Assembly (NCBI GenBank): GCA_934644855.1
Contig: CAKUDJ010000017.1
Span: 1-9,985, forward strand
DNA from: an uncultured Elusimicrobiales bacterium
Lineage (GTDB): Bacteria > Elusimicrobiota > Elusimicrobia > Elusimicrobiales > Elusimicrobiaceae
Length of the DNA: 9,985 nucleotides
Direction of reading: 5' to 3'
Under the pieces are notes generated by a model. The model saw nothing but the letters and a program-made list of their open reading frames with translations, was not told where the DNA came from and searched no databases. The position numbers were made by a program, and so were the translations under genes. Positions 1-7,211 of the stretch are shown here, piece after piece (position 1 is the stretch's first letter; each line of letters starts with the position of its first letter).

Positions 1-808
1 CATTGATTTTGCACACAGCCATTTTGGCGGCTTTGCGCAGTTGTTCTTCGGGCACGCCGGCGGTGTTTTCCAATTTGCCGCCGTATTCGTTAATTTGTTT
101 AACGGCCCATTGCGGTACGCTGGAAGAACCGTGCAATACAATCGGGAAACCGGGCAAGCGTTTGGAAACTTCTTCCAAAATATCAAAGCGCAGTTCGGGC
201 AAGGCTTCGCCGGGTTGCACTTTGAATTTGTAAGCGCCGTGAGAGGTGCCGATGGAAATAGCCAAGGAATCTACCCCGGTGCGTTTTACAAAGTCTTCCA
301 CTTGGGCAGGGTCCGTATAGGTGTGGTGTTCGGCGGAAACTTCGTCTTCAATACCGGCCAAAACGCCCAATTCACCTTCTACCGTCACGTCGTGCGCGTG
401 GGCATATTCCACTACTTTTTTGGTCAAAGCCACGTTTTCTTCGTACGGCAAGTGGGAGCCGTCAATCATCACAGAGGAGAAACCATTGTCAATGCAGTCT
501 TTGCACAGTTCAAAGGAATCACCGTGGTCCAAGTGCAGGCAGAGCGGCACCGGTTTGCCGATTTCGTTCATCATTTCCACCGCACCGCGGGCCATCCAGC
601 GCAGCAGCGTGGAGTTGGCATATTGGCGCGCACCTTTGGAAACTTGCAAAATTACCGGGGAGCCGGTTTGCACGCAAGCGGTCACAATAGCTTGCAACTG
701 TTCCATGTTGTTAAAGTTATAAGCCGGGATGGCATACCCGCCGGCCATTGCGTCTTTGAACATTTGTTTGGTGTTTACCAAACCCAGTTCTTTATAAGAA
801 ACGGTCAT
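1..808 (-). CDS. fba: Class II (IIB-type) fructose-1,6-bisphosphate aldolase, 3' end outside the window
   Basis: This cytoplasmic zinc enzyme reversibly splits fructose 1,6-bisphosphate into dihydroxyacetone phosphate and glyceraldehyde 3-phosphate in glycolysis and gluconeogenesis. The open frame reads through 269 codons with no stop and leaves the window; the family usually has about 300-350 residues, so the C-terminus is missing. Visible landmarks are the N-terminal AIPAYNFNNMEQ, LHLDHGDS at 91-98 (catalytic Asp94, zinc ligand His95), VEGELG at 143-148, GTSHGAYKFK at 187-196 (His190) and VLHGSSS at 224-230 (His226). The GTSHGAYKFK form is typical of class IIB enzymes. The ATG at 808-806 is chosen because GGAGG (plus-strand 816-820) lies 7 bases upstream. 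It is transcribed divergently from the aminopeptidase-transketolase cluster across a 174-bp gap, which suggests related control of carbon metabolism. A plausible -10 (TAAAAT, plus-strand 843-848) has no convincing -35. Confidence 0.95.
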   Translation of the reverse strand, partial: MTVSYKELGLVNTKQMFKDAMAGGYAIPAYNFNNMEQLQAIVTACVQTGSPVILQVSKGARQYANSTLLRWMARGAVEMMNEIGKPVPLCLHLDHGDSFELCKDCIDNGFSSVMIDGSHLPYEENVALTKKVVEYAHAHDVTVEGELGVLAGIEDEVSAEHHTYTDPAQVEDFVKRTGVDSLAISIGTSHGAYKFKVQPGEALPELRFDILEEVSKRLPGFPIVLHGSSSVPQWAVKQINEYGGKLENTAGVPEEQLRKAAKMAVCKIN

Positions 809-904
809 TACACAGCCTCCTAAAATAAATATCTTCCCAAACATTTTACTATTTTTTGCGCAGGAGTGGGGCAGCTAATACAAAAAAGGGGGGCGAAAAC
901 GCCC

Positions 905-918
905 TAAAACGGGTTTTA
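905..918. promoter_or_regulatory. Inverted repeat next to the -35 box of the aminopeptidase cluster
   Basis: TAAAAC-GG-GTTTTA is a perfect inverted repeat with 6-bp arms that ends one base before the TTGCAA -35 box at 920. A small GGGCG-AAAA-CGCCC hairpin at 891-904 sits directly beside it. On the minus strand that hairpin is followed by C3T7, so it could also act as a weak terminator for antisense transcription. The position suits an operator between the divergent promoters, but no regulator is identified. Confidence 0.35.
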
Positions 919-919
919 C

Positions 920-948
920 TTGCAAAAAAGGTGCGTTGTGAGTATAAT
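920..948 (+). promoter_or_regulatory. Sigma70-type promoter for the aminopeptidase-transketolase-PPC cluster
   Basis: A TTGCAA -35 box (920-925) and a perfect TATAAT -10 box (943-948) are separated by 17 bp, the ideal spacing. The -10 lies 34 bp before the ATG at 983. A second TATAAT at 967-972 has no matching -35 and is too close to the start to be likely. The same TTGCAA box with a 17-bp spacer occurs before the porin gene. Confidence 0.7.
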
Positions 949-982
949 GTAAATACCTTTACTGTCTATAATAAGGATAAAC

Positions 983-2011
983 ATGGATTTTTCTACTTTA
1001 CAACAATTAACCCAACTGCCGGGTGTTTCCGGGCGGGAAAATGCCGTCCGCCGGTTTATCAGCCAACAGGTTGCCTTGTATGCGGACGAAGTAAAAACGG
1101 ACGCGTTGGGCAACTTAATTGTACTCAAAAAGGGTACTTCCAATAAAAACCTGCTTTTAGCCGCACACATGGACGAAGTGGGCCTGATGATTCACTACGT
1201 CGGCCCGGACGGTTTTTTGCGCTTTGTGCCCGTGGGCGGGATTGACCCGCGCACCCTGCTTGCCCAACGCGTGACGGTGCATACGGCAAACGGGGATTTT
1301 GTGGGTGTTATCGGCACCCGCCCGGCTCACGTCACTACGGAGGCCGAGCGCGGCAAGGCGGTGCCTATCGGGGATTTATTTATTGACGTAGGGCTGACGG
1401 GGGCGGAAGCGGCCGCGCGTATCCAACCGGGCGATTTTGCCACCCTGCGCCGCCCGTATGAGGAATTCGGCTCCGGCCGCTTGACGGCTAAAGCGTTGGA
1501 TAACCGCTCCGGCGTGTTTGTGCTATTAGAGCTGTTAAAAGCGCTTAAAAACCCTTTTTATAATGTATATGCCGTGTTTACCGTGCAGGAAGAAGTAGGC
1601 TTGCGCGGGGCGGGCACGGCGGCCTATGGTATAGAAGCCCATTTGGCCCTGGCCATAGATACCACCGGCGCGGCGGATATACCGGGTAGTGCCCCGCAAA
1701 ATTATATTACCGCGTTAGGGGCCGGGGTGGGCGTGACGGCTATGGACGCCTACACCATTACGCATGAGGGGCTGTTTGAGGCCCTCAAGCGGTTATGTGC
1801 GGCCAAAAACATCCGCTACCAGGTGCGTGTGGCGCCGCGCGGCGGGAACGACGCCGGGGCGATTCACCAATCCAAAACCGGGGTGCCGTGCTGTGCGTTA
1901 TCTATCCCCACGCGCTACATTCATTCCAATACGGAAGTACAATGTAAGTCCGATTTAGAACAAGCCTTGGCCTTGGCGTTGGCCGTTGCCCAAGAAGAAC
2001 TGGTTATATAG
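983..2011 (+). CDS. M42-family metallo-aminopeptidase (glutamyl aminopeptidase/FrvX/TET-like)
   Basis: This is a 342-residue cytosolic zinc- or cobalt-dependent exopeptidase, close to the usual 330-370 residues of peptidase family M42. The dinuclear metal site can be read directly: AAHMDEVG at 61-68 (His62), ALDNRSG at 171-177 (Asp173 as bridging ligand), VQEEVGLRGA at 201-210 (catalytic Glu203 and ligand Glu204), AIDTT at 224-228 (Asp226) and RYIHSNTEV at 311-319 (His314). The family forms large tetrahedral complexes that trim peptides left by the proteasome or ATP-dependent proteases; that role is inferred here from family membership. AAGGA at 973-977 lies 5 bases before the ATG and supports the start. 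It is the first gene of the cluster. Its TAG stop overlaps the AGGAG ribosome site of the transketolase-like gene 8 bp downstream, implying co-transcription and perhaps translational coupling. The exact subfamily and substrate preference cannot be told from sequence alone. Confidence 0.93.
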   Translation: MDFSTLQQLTQLPGVSGRENAVRRFISQQVALYADEVKTDALGNLIVLKKGTSNKNLLLAAHMDEVGLMIHYVGPDGFLRFVPVGGIDPRTLLAQRVTVHTANGDFVGVIGTRPAHVTTEAERGKAVPIGDLFIDVGLTGAEAAARIQPGDFATLRRPYEEFGSGRLTAKALDNRSGVFVLLELLKALKNPFYNVYAVFTVQEEVGLRGAGTAAYGIEAHLALAIDTTGAADIPGSAPQNYITALGAGVGVTAMDAYTITHEGLFEALKRLCAAKNIRYQVRVAPRGGNDAGAIHQSKTGVPCCALSIPTRYIHSNTEVQCKSDLEQALALALAVAQEELVI

Positions 2012-2019
2012 GAGAACTT

Positions 2020-4344
2020 ATGAAACCGTTTACGTTAGGTGTAAAAAGAGCAGGTTATTTTGATGCAACCGACTATCTAAAGCAATACCCGCTTCCGGCG
2101 GCAGAGCAGGACGAACTGGACACATTAGACGTAGCTTACCGCGCATTGGCGGCGGTGCTGTATAATTTTGTTCCGTCTTCCGGCCATGTGGGGGGGAGTG
2201 TTTCCAGCGGGCATTTTGTCAGCCACCTGATTTATAAAGAAATGGCTTACGATTTATCAAACCCCTTGCGTTTGGATGCGGATATTATCTCTTATGCCGC
2301 GGGGCATAAGGCGCTCGGGTTATATGCCATGTGGGCCCTGCGGGATGAATGTGCCCGCATTGCGGCGCCGTGCTTACTGCCGCAAGACGAAAAACTCCGC
2401 CTGCGGTTGGAAGATTTGCTCGGTTTCCGCCATAATAAAGTACAAGGCACGCCGCTGTTTACCAAATTTCATTCCAAAGCCTTGGGCGGCCACCCGGAGC
2501 CGTCCACGCCGTTTGTGCGTCTTTCCACCGGGGCCAGCGGGGTGGGGATTGGCTCATCCGTAGGGTTGGCGTTTGCCGCCTGTGATACCTATGGGGAAAA
2601 CTGCCCCCGCGTGCATATTGTAGAGGGTGAAGGCGGTATGACCGCCGGGCGCGTGAGCGAGGCTTTAGCAATGGCCTCCACCGCGCAGCTTAAAAACGTG
2701 GTTTTCCATTTGGATTGGAACGAAGCCTCCATTGAAAGCAACCGCGTCACTTCCGACGGTAAAAACCCCGGGGATTATGTGCAATGGACCCCGGCCGAAA
2801 TGTTTTATATCCACGATATTAACGTAATTTTTGTACCCGACGGTATGGATTTTGCCCAAGTACACGCCGCGCACGAACTGGCCAAACAGTTGGATAACCA
2901 CCAGCCTACGGCTATTGTGTACCGCACCGTAAAAGGGTGGAAGTACGGATTAGAGGGCAAAGCCTCGCACGGCTCCGGCCATAAATTCTGCTCGCCGGAG
3001 TTTTATGCCAGTTTGGCGGAATTTGAACAGAAATTCGGCGTAAAATTCCCTGCCTTTGAGGGGGATAAAACACCCGAAAATGTGGAAAAACACTACTGGG
3101 CATTTTTGGAAACCTTCCGCCAAGCGTTGCAAGCGCACCCGACGCTGTGCGGCAAAATTGCGGCGGATTTGACCGCCCGCCAAAAAGCGTTAAGCGCGGC
3201 CGGGCGCCAAGAACGCCCCGGCGTGGGGGATAGCGCGGTACTTTTTACCGGCCAGGACAGCCAAAACGCGCCTGCCGCTTTCCAATTTACCGCCGGAGAT
3301 TCCCACACCACCCGCGGCGTATTGGGGGATGTGCTTGCGTACTTAAATAAAGAAAGCCGCGGCGCTATTTTTACCGCCTCGGCCGATTTGTACGGCTCCA
3401 CCGGGGCCGCCGCGATTGCCAAGGATTTCCCCGCCGGAAACTTTAACGCGGTGACGAACCCGGCCTCCCGCCGTTTGGCGGCAGGCGGCATTTGCGAAGA
3501 CGGCATGGCCGCCGTTTGCAGCGGGATTTCCGCCTTTGGCAAACAAGTGGCGGTGTCTTCCACTTATGGTGCGTTTTTAGCGTTTGAACACGTTGCCGCG
3601 CGCTTGCACGCTATCGGTTATCAGGCCGCGCACGAGGTGGGTGCAACCCCCAATACGTTGGTGCTGTTTAACGGCCACGCCAGTTTGCCGACGGGCGAAG
3701 ACGGCCCCACCCACGGGGACCCGCAATCTTTGCAGTTGGTGCAGGATAACTTCCCCAAAGGGGCGTGCATTACGGCTACCCCGTTAGAAGTGGACGAAAT
3801 TTGGCCGTTGGTGACCAAAGCCCTTTCCTTGCGCCCGGCGGTGTTTGCGCCGTTTGTGGTGCGGCCGTCCCAAAAATTGGCGGACCGCAAAGCATTGGGG
3901 ATGGATGACGCCGCGGCCTGCTTAAAAGGGGTGTATTATTTGCACCGGGCCAAAAATCCGTCGGCGGGGGCGGTGTTTGTGCAAGGCGCGGGCGTAGGTA
4001 AAATTGTGGTGGACCAAATTTTACCCCGCTTGCAAGAAGAAGGCTTGGACCTTAATTTTATTTACGTTTCCAGCCGGGAGTTGTTTGAACTCCTGCCGGA
4101 AGCGGAGCAGGAAGCGTTGGTGCCGCAAGAATTGCGCCGCCGTGCCATGGGGCTGACGGATTTTACCATGCCTACCATGGATACTTGGCTGCTGAGCGAC
4201 TACGGCCGCCAACACACGCTCTACCCGCAAAAGAAAGGCGGCTACTTGGGTAGTGCCAGCGCCGCTAATATTTATAAAGAAGCCGGCATGGACGCCGCAG
4301 GCATTTTAGCGGCCTTGCGCGCGTATGTGAACGGATTAGCCTAA
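2020..4344 (+). CDS. Transketolase-family thiamine-diphosphate enzyme, long (774 residue) form
   Basis: Transketolases move two-carbon ketol units between sugar phosphates in the non-oxidative pentose phosphate pathway, using thiamine diphosphate and a divalent metal. The expected landmarks are present: SSGHVGG at 53-59 (His56), AAGHKALGLY at 93-102, a metal/diphosphate motif VEGEGGMTAG at 201-210 with DWN at 232-234, TVKGWKYGLEGKASHG at 303-318, the cofactor-activating Glu493 in GICEDGMAA at 491-498, and TGEDGPTHG at 558-566 (His565). The order is PP domain (about 1-330), linker, Pyr domain (about 425-610) and C-terminal domain (about 620-774). Two points are unusual: the length, about 110 residues more than E. 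coli TktA, and EGEG where the family normally has GDG. I compared it with phosphoketolase, which has similar length, but it lacks the usual phosphoketolase signatures. AGGAG at 2010-2014 precedes the ATG by 5 bases. Class is fairly sure; the exact substrate is not. Confidence 0.88.
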   Translation: MKPFTLGVKRAGYFDATDYLKQYPLPAAEQDELDTLDVAYRALAAVLYNFVPSSGHVGGSVSSGHFVSHLIYKEMAYDLSNPLRLDADIISYAAGHKALGLYAMWALRDECARIAAPCLLPQDEKLRLRLEDLLGFRHNKVQGTPLFTKFHSKALGGHPEPSTPFVRLSTGASGVGIGSSVGLAFAACDTYGENCPRVHIVEGEGGMTAGRVSEALAMASTAQLKNVVFHLDWNEASIESNRVTSDGKNPGDYVQWTPAEMFYIHDINVIFVPDGMDFAQVHAAHELAKQLDNHQPTAIVYRTVKGWKYGLEGKASHGSGHKFCSPEFYASLAEFEQKFGVKFPAFEGDKTPENVEKHYWAFLETFRQALQAHPTLCGKIAADLTARQKALSAAGRQERPGVGDSAVLFTGQDSQNAPAAFQFTAGDSHTTRGVLGDVLAYLNKESRGAIFTASADLYGSTGAAAIAKDFPAGNFNAVTNPASRRLAAGGICEDGMAAVCSGISAFGKQVAVSSTYGAFLAFEHVAARLHAIGYQAAHEVGATPNTLVLFNGHASLPTGEDGPTHGDPQSLQLVQDNFPKGACITATPLEVDEIWPLVTKALSLRPAVFAPFVVRPSQKLADRKALGMDDAAACLKGVYYLHRAKNPSAGAVFVQGAGVGKIVVDQILPRLQEEGLDLNFIYVSSRELFELLPEAEQEALVPQELRRRAMGLTDFTMPTMDTWLLSDYGRQHTLYPQKKGGYLGSASAANIYKEAGMDAAGILAALRAYVNGLA

Positions 4345-4379
4345 CGCACGGCGTTGGGTGTATAAAGGAGACTAATACA

Positions 4380-4808
4380 ATGGCTGAAGAAAAACCTTAT
4401 TTAACCGGCAGAACCTATATCTTCCGGCTGCCGAAAGGAAAAGATTTGTTGGAATCGTTGGCGGATTTCTGCCACGATAACCAGGTAAAGTGCGGTGTTG
4501 TCACGGTAATCGGTTCGGTGGAGAACGCCACCTTGGGTTGGTACGACCAAAGCAAAAAACGCTATGAAAAAACCGTCGTTAATGCGCAAATGGAACTACT
4601 AAGCTTAACGGGCAATATCAGCATTCAGGATAACCGCCCGCAGGTTCACGCGCACGCTATGCTGACGGGTAAAGAGTATAACGTGATTGGCGGGCACCTG
4701 TTCCCCGGTACTAAAATTTATATGTGCGAAGCGTACATCCAGGAATTGGTAGGCGAACCGAAAGTGCGCCGCACGGATAAAGTGACCAAACTGTCTTTGT
4801 GGGCTTAA
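4380..4808 (+). CDS. PPC/DUF296 domain protein
   Basis: This 142-residue protein consists almost entirely of one PPC (plants and prokaryotes conserved, DUF296) domain. The signatures seen are VTVIGSVENATLGWYD at 41-56, MELLSLTGNIS at 71-81, the PQVHAHAML segment at 87-95 (His90 and His92) and GGHLFPG at 104-110 (His106). The three histidines are the likely metal ligands of this fold. In plants the domain accompanies AT-hook DNA-binding motifs; no AT-hook is visible here, so DNA binding should not be assumed. Bacterial stand-alone members form trimers and their function is poorly defined. AAGGAG at 4365-4370 lies 9 bases before the ATG. It follows the transketolase-like gene by 35 bp with no terminator between them and is the last gene before the hairpin at 4847, so it is probably the third gene of the operon. 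A metabolic or regulatory role linked to the sugar-phosphate enzymes is inference only. Confidence 0.88.
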   Translation: MAEEKPYLTGRTYIFRLPKGKDLLESLADFCHDNQVKCGVVTVIGSVENATLGWYDQSKKRYEKTVVNAQMELLSLTGNISIQDNRPQVHAHAMLTGKEYNVIGGHLFPGTKIYMCEAYIQELVGEPKVRRTDKVTKLSLWA

Positions 4809-4846
4809 ACCGGAAAGACGGTTCAACAAAAAAATCTGTTCCACAC

Positions 4847-4884
4847 ACAAAGGATAAGCAAAAAAATGCTTATCCTTTGTTTTC
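4847..4884 (+). terminator. Rho-independent terminator after the PPC gene
   Basis: A perfect 14-bp stem (4847-4860 with 4867-4880) encloses an AAAAAA loop and runs into TTTTCTTGTT. It lies 38 bp after the PPC stop codon. The stem is rich in A+T but long and has no mismatch, so it should end the three-gene transcript. The T-rich right flank suits plus-strand termination best. Confidence 0.85.
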
Positions 4885-5019
4885 TTGTTAGTGCGGGCTA
4901 AATTTTTATTCTCCGACGGTAAACACGCCAAAATCCGCCAAAAATAAGCGGGTTATAAAACGGGGGGCAAATAGGATAGCAGTATTTTTTTTAGGTGTCA
5001 AGCAAAAGAAAAAATAAAT

Positions 5020-5048
5020 TTGCAAACATCAAAAAAATTAACTTTAAT
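5020..5048 (+). promoter_or_regulatory. Promoter of the porin-like gene
   Basis: TTGCAA (5020-5025) and TTTAAT (5043-5048) are separated by 17 bp, 43 bp before the ATG. The -10 matches the consensus in five of six positions. The upstream 4981-5019 is A+T-rich with A and T runs and could serve as an UP element. The -35 box is identical to the one before the aminopeptidase cluster. Confidence 0.5.
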
Positions 5049-5091
5049 AAAGGGGTAGGGTAGTTAAAACTAACAATGGAGGAGTTATTGC

Positions 5092-6267
5092 ATGAAGAAA
5101 CTACTGGGCTTGTTAGTAGCCGCTTTGGTGGCTATGCCTGCAAGCGCTGACGTACTGAATAATGTAGAACTCAAAGGCGAAGTACAGACTATCGCCTCTG
5201 ACGTGAGAACCGGTGTTGGCAGCGTTTATAATTCCGGCACCAACTTCCGCGTACTGGCTGGTTTATCTGCCGATTTGGTGGAAGACGTAAGAGCCAATGT
5301 ATTGTTCCAATATAATGATGCTTGGTTGAGCAATTTTGCGGGCAATACGGTTCAAAAGTATTGGGATGATGTCACCTTGGCCGAAGCCAATGTGGTGCTT
5401 TCCAACTTGTTTGATTGCTTTGAAGCCACGGTCGGCCGCCAATTCTATGGCGACGAAGACAGCGCCGTAATGTATGTGGGGCCGAACCACTATGTGTTTA
5501 ATATGAACCGCGCGCCTTCCTTGGATGCGGCTAAACTGACTTACAGCGACGATTTCAAATCCGTCACTTTGTTAGCCGGTAAATTGGTATATCCCACCAG
5601 TACCCCTGCCCTCAAAAATGAAACCATTTACGGGGCGGATGTGAGATTAAACTTAACCGATACCTTAAAATTGCAAGTATACGGTTATGACACCAAAACC
5701 TCTGAGGCCGCAACTGCCTATCATAAAAAACATACTGGTTTCTACGGTGCTAAAGCTACCTTCGCTCCCGAAGCCTTTGCTTTGAGCGCGGAATATGCGC
5801 GCGCCTTCCAAGGCCACAGACTGGTCAAAGAACCCAAAGACATCCCCTACTTGGTAAAAGTGGATGCCTCTTTGAATTTGTCCGCGTTCACCCCCAGAGC
5901 TACTTTCTATTACGCCAAAGGCGATGGCTTTGGTATGGGGAACTACTATCCCAGCTTATTGGTGGGCCATGAGTTGAATGGCTATGGTATGCCTTTGTCT
6001 AACTACTCCAACGACGGTTTAAGACTCTTTAACGTGGGTGTGGACTACACCTATGAAAAATGGGTACTCTCCTTGGACGGCTATTCCTTCCAAGACCGCA
6101 CCGCGCAGGAAGCTGCCACCTTGGAAGCTGACCTGAACGTAAAATATAACCATAACGAATACGTCCAGCTCTTTGCCGGCGTAGGCTATGGCAAATACGG
6201 TGGTGCTTTGAAAGATGCTGCTAAAGACAACACCATCGGCCAGTTGGGTATGTTGATTAAGTTCTAA
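5092..6267 (+). CDS. Outer-membrane beta-barrel (porin-like) protein
   Basis: The 391-residue product starts with a classical signal peptide, MKKLLGLLVAALVAMPASA, with probable cleavage after Ala19 before Asp20. The mature protein has alternating polar and hydrophobic strands rich in Tyr, Gly, Asn and Asp, and it ends in LGMLIKF; the terminal Phe is the usual C-terminal signal of outer-membrane barrels recognised by the BAM complex. Repeated Y/F-rich short strands, for example around 100-150 and 300-391, suggest a barrel of porin size. No SLH, OmpA-like or plug domain is visible. The start is fixed by GGAGGAG at 5078-5084, 7 bases upstream. The gene is alone between terminators at 4847 and 6295 and has its own promoter. 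The strong ribosome site and regular codon use would suit an abundant envelope protein. I do not recognise a named family, so the substrate is unknown; a general diffusion porin is the simplest guess. Confidence 0.82.
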   Translation: MKKLLGLLVAALVAMPASADVLNNVELKGEVQTIASDVRTGVGSVYNSGTNFRVLAGLSADLVEDVRANVLFQYNDAWLSNFAGNTVQKYWDDVTLAEANVVLSNLFDCFEATVGRQFYGDEDSAVMYVGPNHYVFNMNRAPSLDAAKLTYSDDFKSVTLLAGKLVYPTSTPALKNETIYGADVRLNLTDTLKLQVYGYDTKTSEAATAYHKKHTGFYGAKATFAPEAFALSAEYARAFQGHRLVKEPKDIPYLVKVDASLNLSAFTPRATFYYAKGDGFGMGNYYPSLLVGHELNGYGMPLSNYSNDGLRLFNVGVDYTYEKWVLSLDGYSFQDRTAQEAATLEADLNVKYNHNEYVQLFAGVGYGKYGGALKDAAKDNTIGQLGMLIKF

Positions 6268-6294
6268 ACCTTACTGAACTGACACTTGTTTTAC

Positions 6295-6323
6295 AACCCC
6301 GCTTTTAGGAGCGGGGTTTTTGT
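6295..6323 (+). terminator. Rho-independent terminator of the porin-like gene
   Basis: AACCCCGCT (6295-6303) pairs perfectly with AGCGGGGTT (6310-6318) around a 6-base loop and is followed by TTTTG. It is a textbook G+C-rich stem with a T tail, 27 bp after the stop codon. Confidence 0.92.
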
Positions 6324-6495
6324 GTATATATGGGGGGATGTGTGTTTATGCGGGGAGGGGAAAGGCTTTTTTATGCACGGAAAAAGGTTATTATACCCCT
6401 CTAATTATTGGGCGGCGGTGCCGGATGCCTGTGCCGTTGGGGGGTTAGTGCTGGGAACTGGGGTTGCGCTGGGCTTTGGTGTGTGTGGGGGGAAA
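6324..6495. other. G-rich intergenic stretch with a possible G-quadruplex
   Basis: By hand count, 6301-6492 has about 80 G and 24 C on the plus strand, a very strong bias for a non-coding segment. Runs of G at 6439-6444, 6453-6455, 6460-6463 and 6471-6473 are separated by loops of 8, 4 and 7 bases, which could form an intramolecular quadruplex. A 55-codon frame at 6373-6540 exists but looks driven by composition. No gene is supported here. Confidence 0.45.
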
Positions 6496-6594
6496 ACAAC
6501 CCCACATTATCCTATCCGCCCTCACGTATTCCAAAAATGAAAAAATTAGAATTGTAGAACCCCAATTTAGAATTGTAGCCCCACATACTAGTGC

Positions 6595-6702
6595 CCGCCT
6601 TTCTATATAGAATTGTAGAGAGAAAAACTGTTATTAATCCCCGTTTCTACGCGCTACTGTGGGGGAAAGAAGTATATATAGAATTGTACCGCGACGACTC
6701 CC
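6595..6702 (+). repeat. 108-bp perfect direct repeat, copy 1
   Basis: This block is identical over 108 bp to 6863-6970, 268 bp downstream. It contains two TAGAATTGTA motifs (6608 and 6679) and ends in CCGCGACGACTCCC. No base differs between the copies, so the duplication is recent or kept identical by recombination. Confidence 0.95.
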
Positions 6703-6729
6703 ATTCTAGCCCCACCCAAATTTAGCATT
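6698..6729 (+). repeat. 32-bp repeat matching 7274-7305
   Basis: A 32-bp block from CTCCCATTCTAG to TTTAGCATT recurs exactly at 7274-7305. The flanks are also similar on both sides (CCGCGACGA versus CCGCGATGG upstream; CCCCTCGCGCCCCC downstream), so the real duplicated unit is about 70 bp and has diverged. Confidence 0.85.
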
Positions 6730-6746
6730 GTAAAGTCCCCTCGCGC

Positions 6747-6783
6747 CCCCACACACTCCAAACACGCAAAAGCTAGAATTGTA
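6747..6783 (+). repeat. 37-bp perfect repeat matching 7076-7112
   Basis: This block starts with CCCCACACACTCC, ends in a TAGAATTGTA motif and recurs exactly 329 bp downstream at 7076-7112. It is a further unit type of the mosaic array. Confidence 0.9.
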
Positions 6784-6862
6784 CCACTCTTTAGAATTGT
6801 AGCTCCCCCAGCGCCCCAAATAAGCCGCATAGCGCTGATAGAATTGTAGCCCCCTGCAAGCT

Positions 6863-6970
6863 CCGCCTTTCTATATAGAATTGTAGAGAGAAAAACTGTT
6901 ATTAATCCCCGTTTCTACGCGCTACTGTGGGGGAAAGAAGTATATATAGAATTGTACCGCGACGACTCCC
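6863..6970 (+). repeat. 108-bp perfect direct repeat, copy 2
   Basis: This is the second copy of the block at 6595-6702. It is preceded by a TAGAATTGTAGCCCCCTGC unit (6839) that also precedes the units at 7004 and, in shortened form, 7139. Confidence 0.95.
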
Positions 6971-7006
6971 CGCTCCCAACCCACTTAACTCCCGCCCACA
7001 ATTTAG

Positions 7007-7078
7007 AATTGTAGCCCCCTGCAAGCGGCCACCTTTCTAGGCAGAGTTGTAGAGGGAAAACCCCAACATTACCCACCC
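7007..7078 (+). repeat. 72-bp direct repeat, copy 1
   Basis: The block from AATTGTAGCCCCCTGC to CATTACCCACCC recurs at 7141-7211 with a single-base deletion (CTGCAAGCGG versus CTGCAGCGG). Both copies carry the CAGAGTTGTAG variant of the core motif. Confidence 0.92.
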
Positions 7079-7140
7079 CACACACTCCAAACACGCAAAA
7101 GCTAGAATTGTAGCTTGCCAAAAATCTGCCACTACGGTTA

Positions 7141-7211
7141 AATTGTAGCCCCCTGCAGCGGCCACCTTTCTAGGCAGAGTTGTAGAGGGAAAACCCCAAC
7201 ATTACCCACCC
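7141..7211 (+). repeat. 72-bp direct repeat, copy 2 (one base shorter)
   Basis: This is the second copy of 7007-7078. It lies 133-134 bp from the first copy, so the two behave as adjacent units of a tandem duplication. Confidence 0.92.

Noticed and set aside
41..823. Long plus-strand frame of 260 codons
   Set aside because: It is the antisense shadow of the aldolase gene, whose minus-strand translation carries all family motifs and a ribosome site.
2020..4344. Phosphoketolase as identity of the 774-residue protein
   Set aside because: Length is similar, but the phosphoketolase signatures are missing while transketolase landmarks such as TGEDGPTH are present.
6286..6540. 84-codon frame after the porin gene, including a 55-codon version from 6373
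   Set aside because: It overlaps the terminator or relies on a weak AAAGG site, and its Gly/Val-rich sequence follows from the G-rich DNA. No family resemblance.
6915..7121. Minus-strand 68-codon frame in the array
   Set aside because: It consists of translated repeats (recurring YNS) and lacks a ribosome site.
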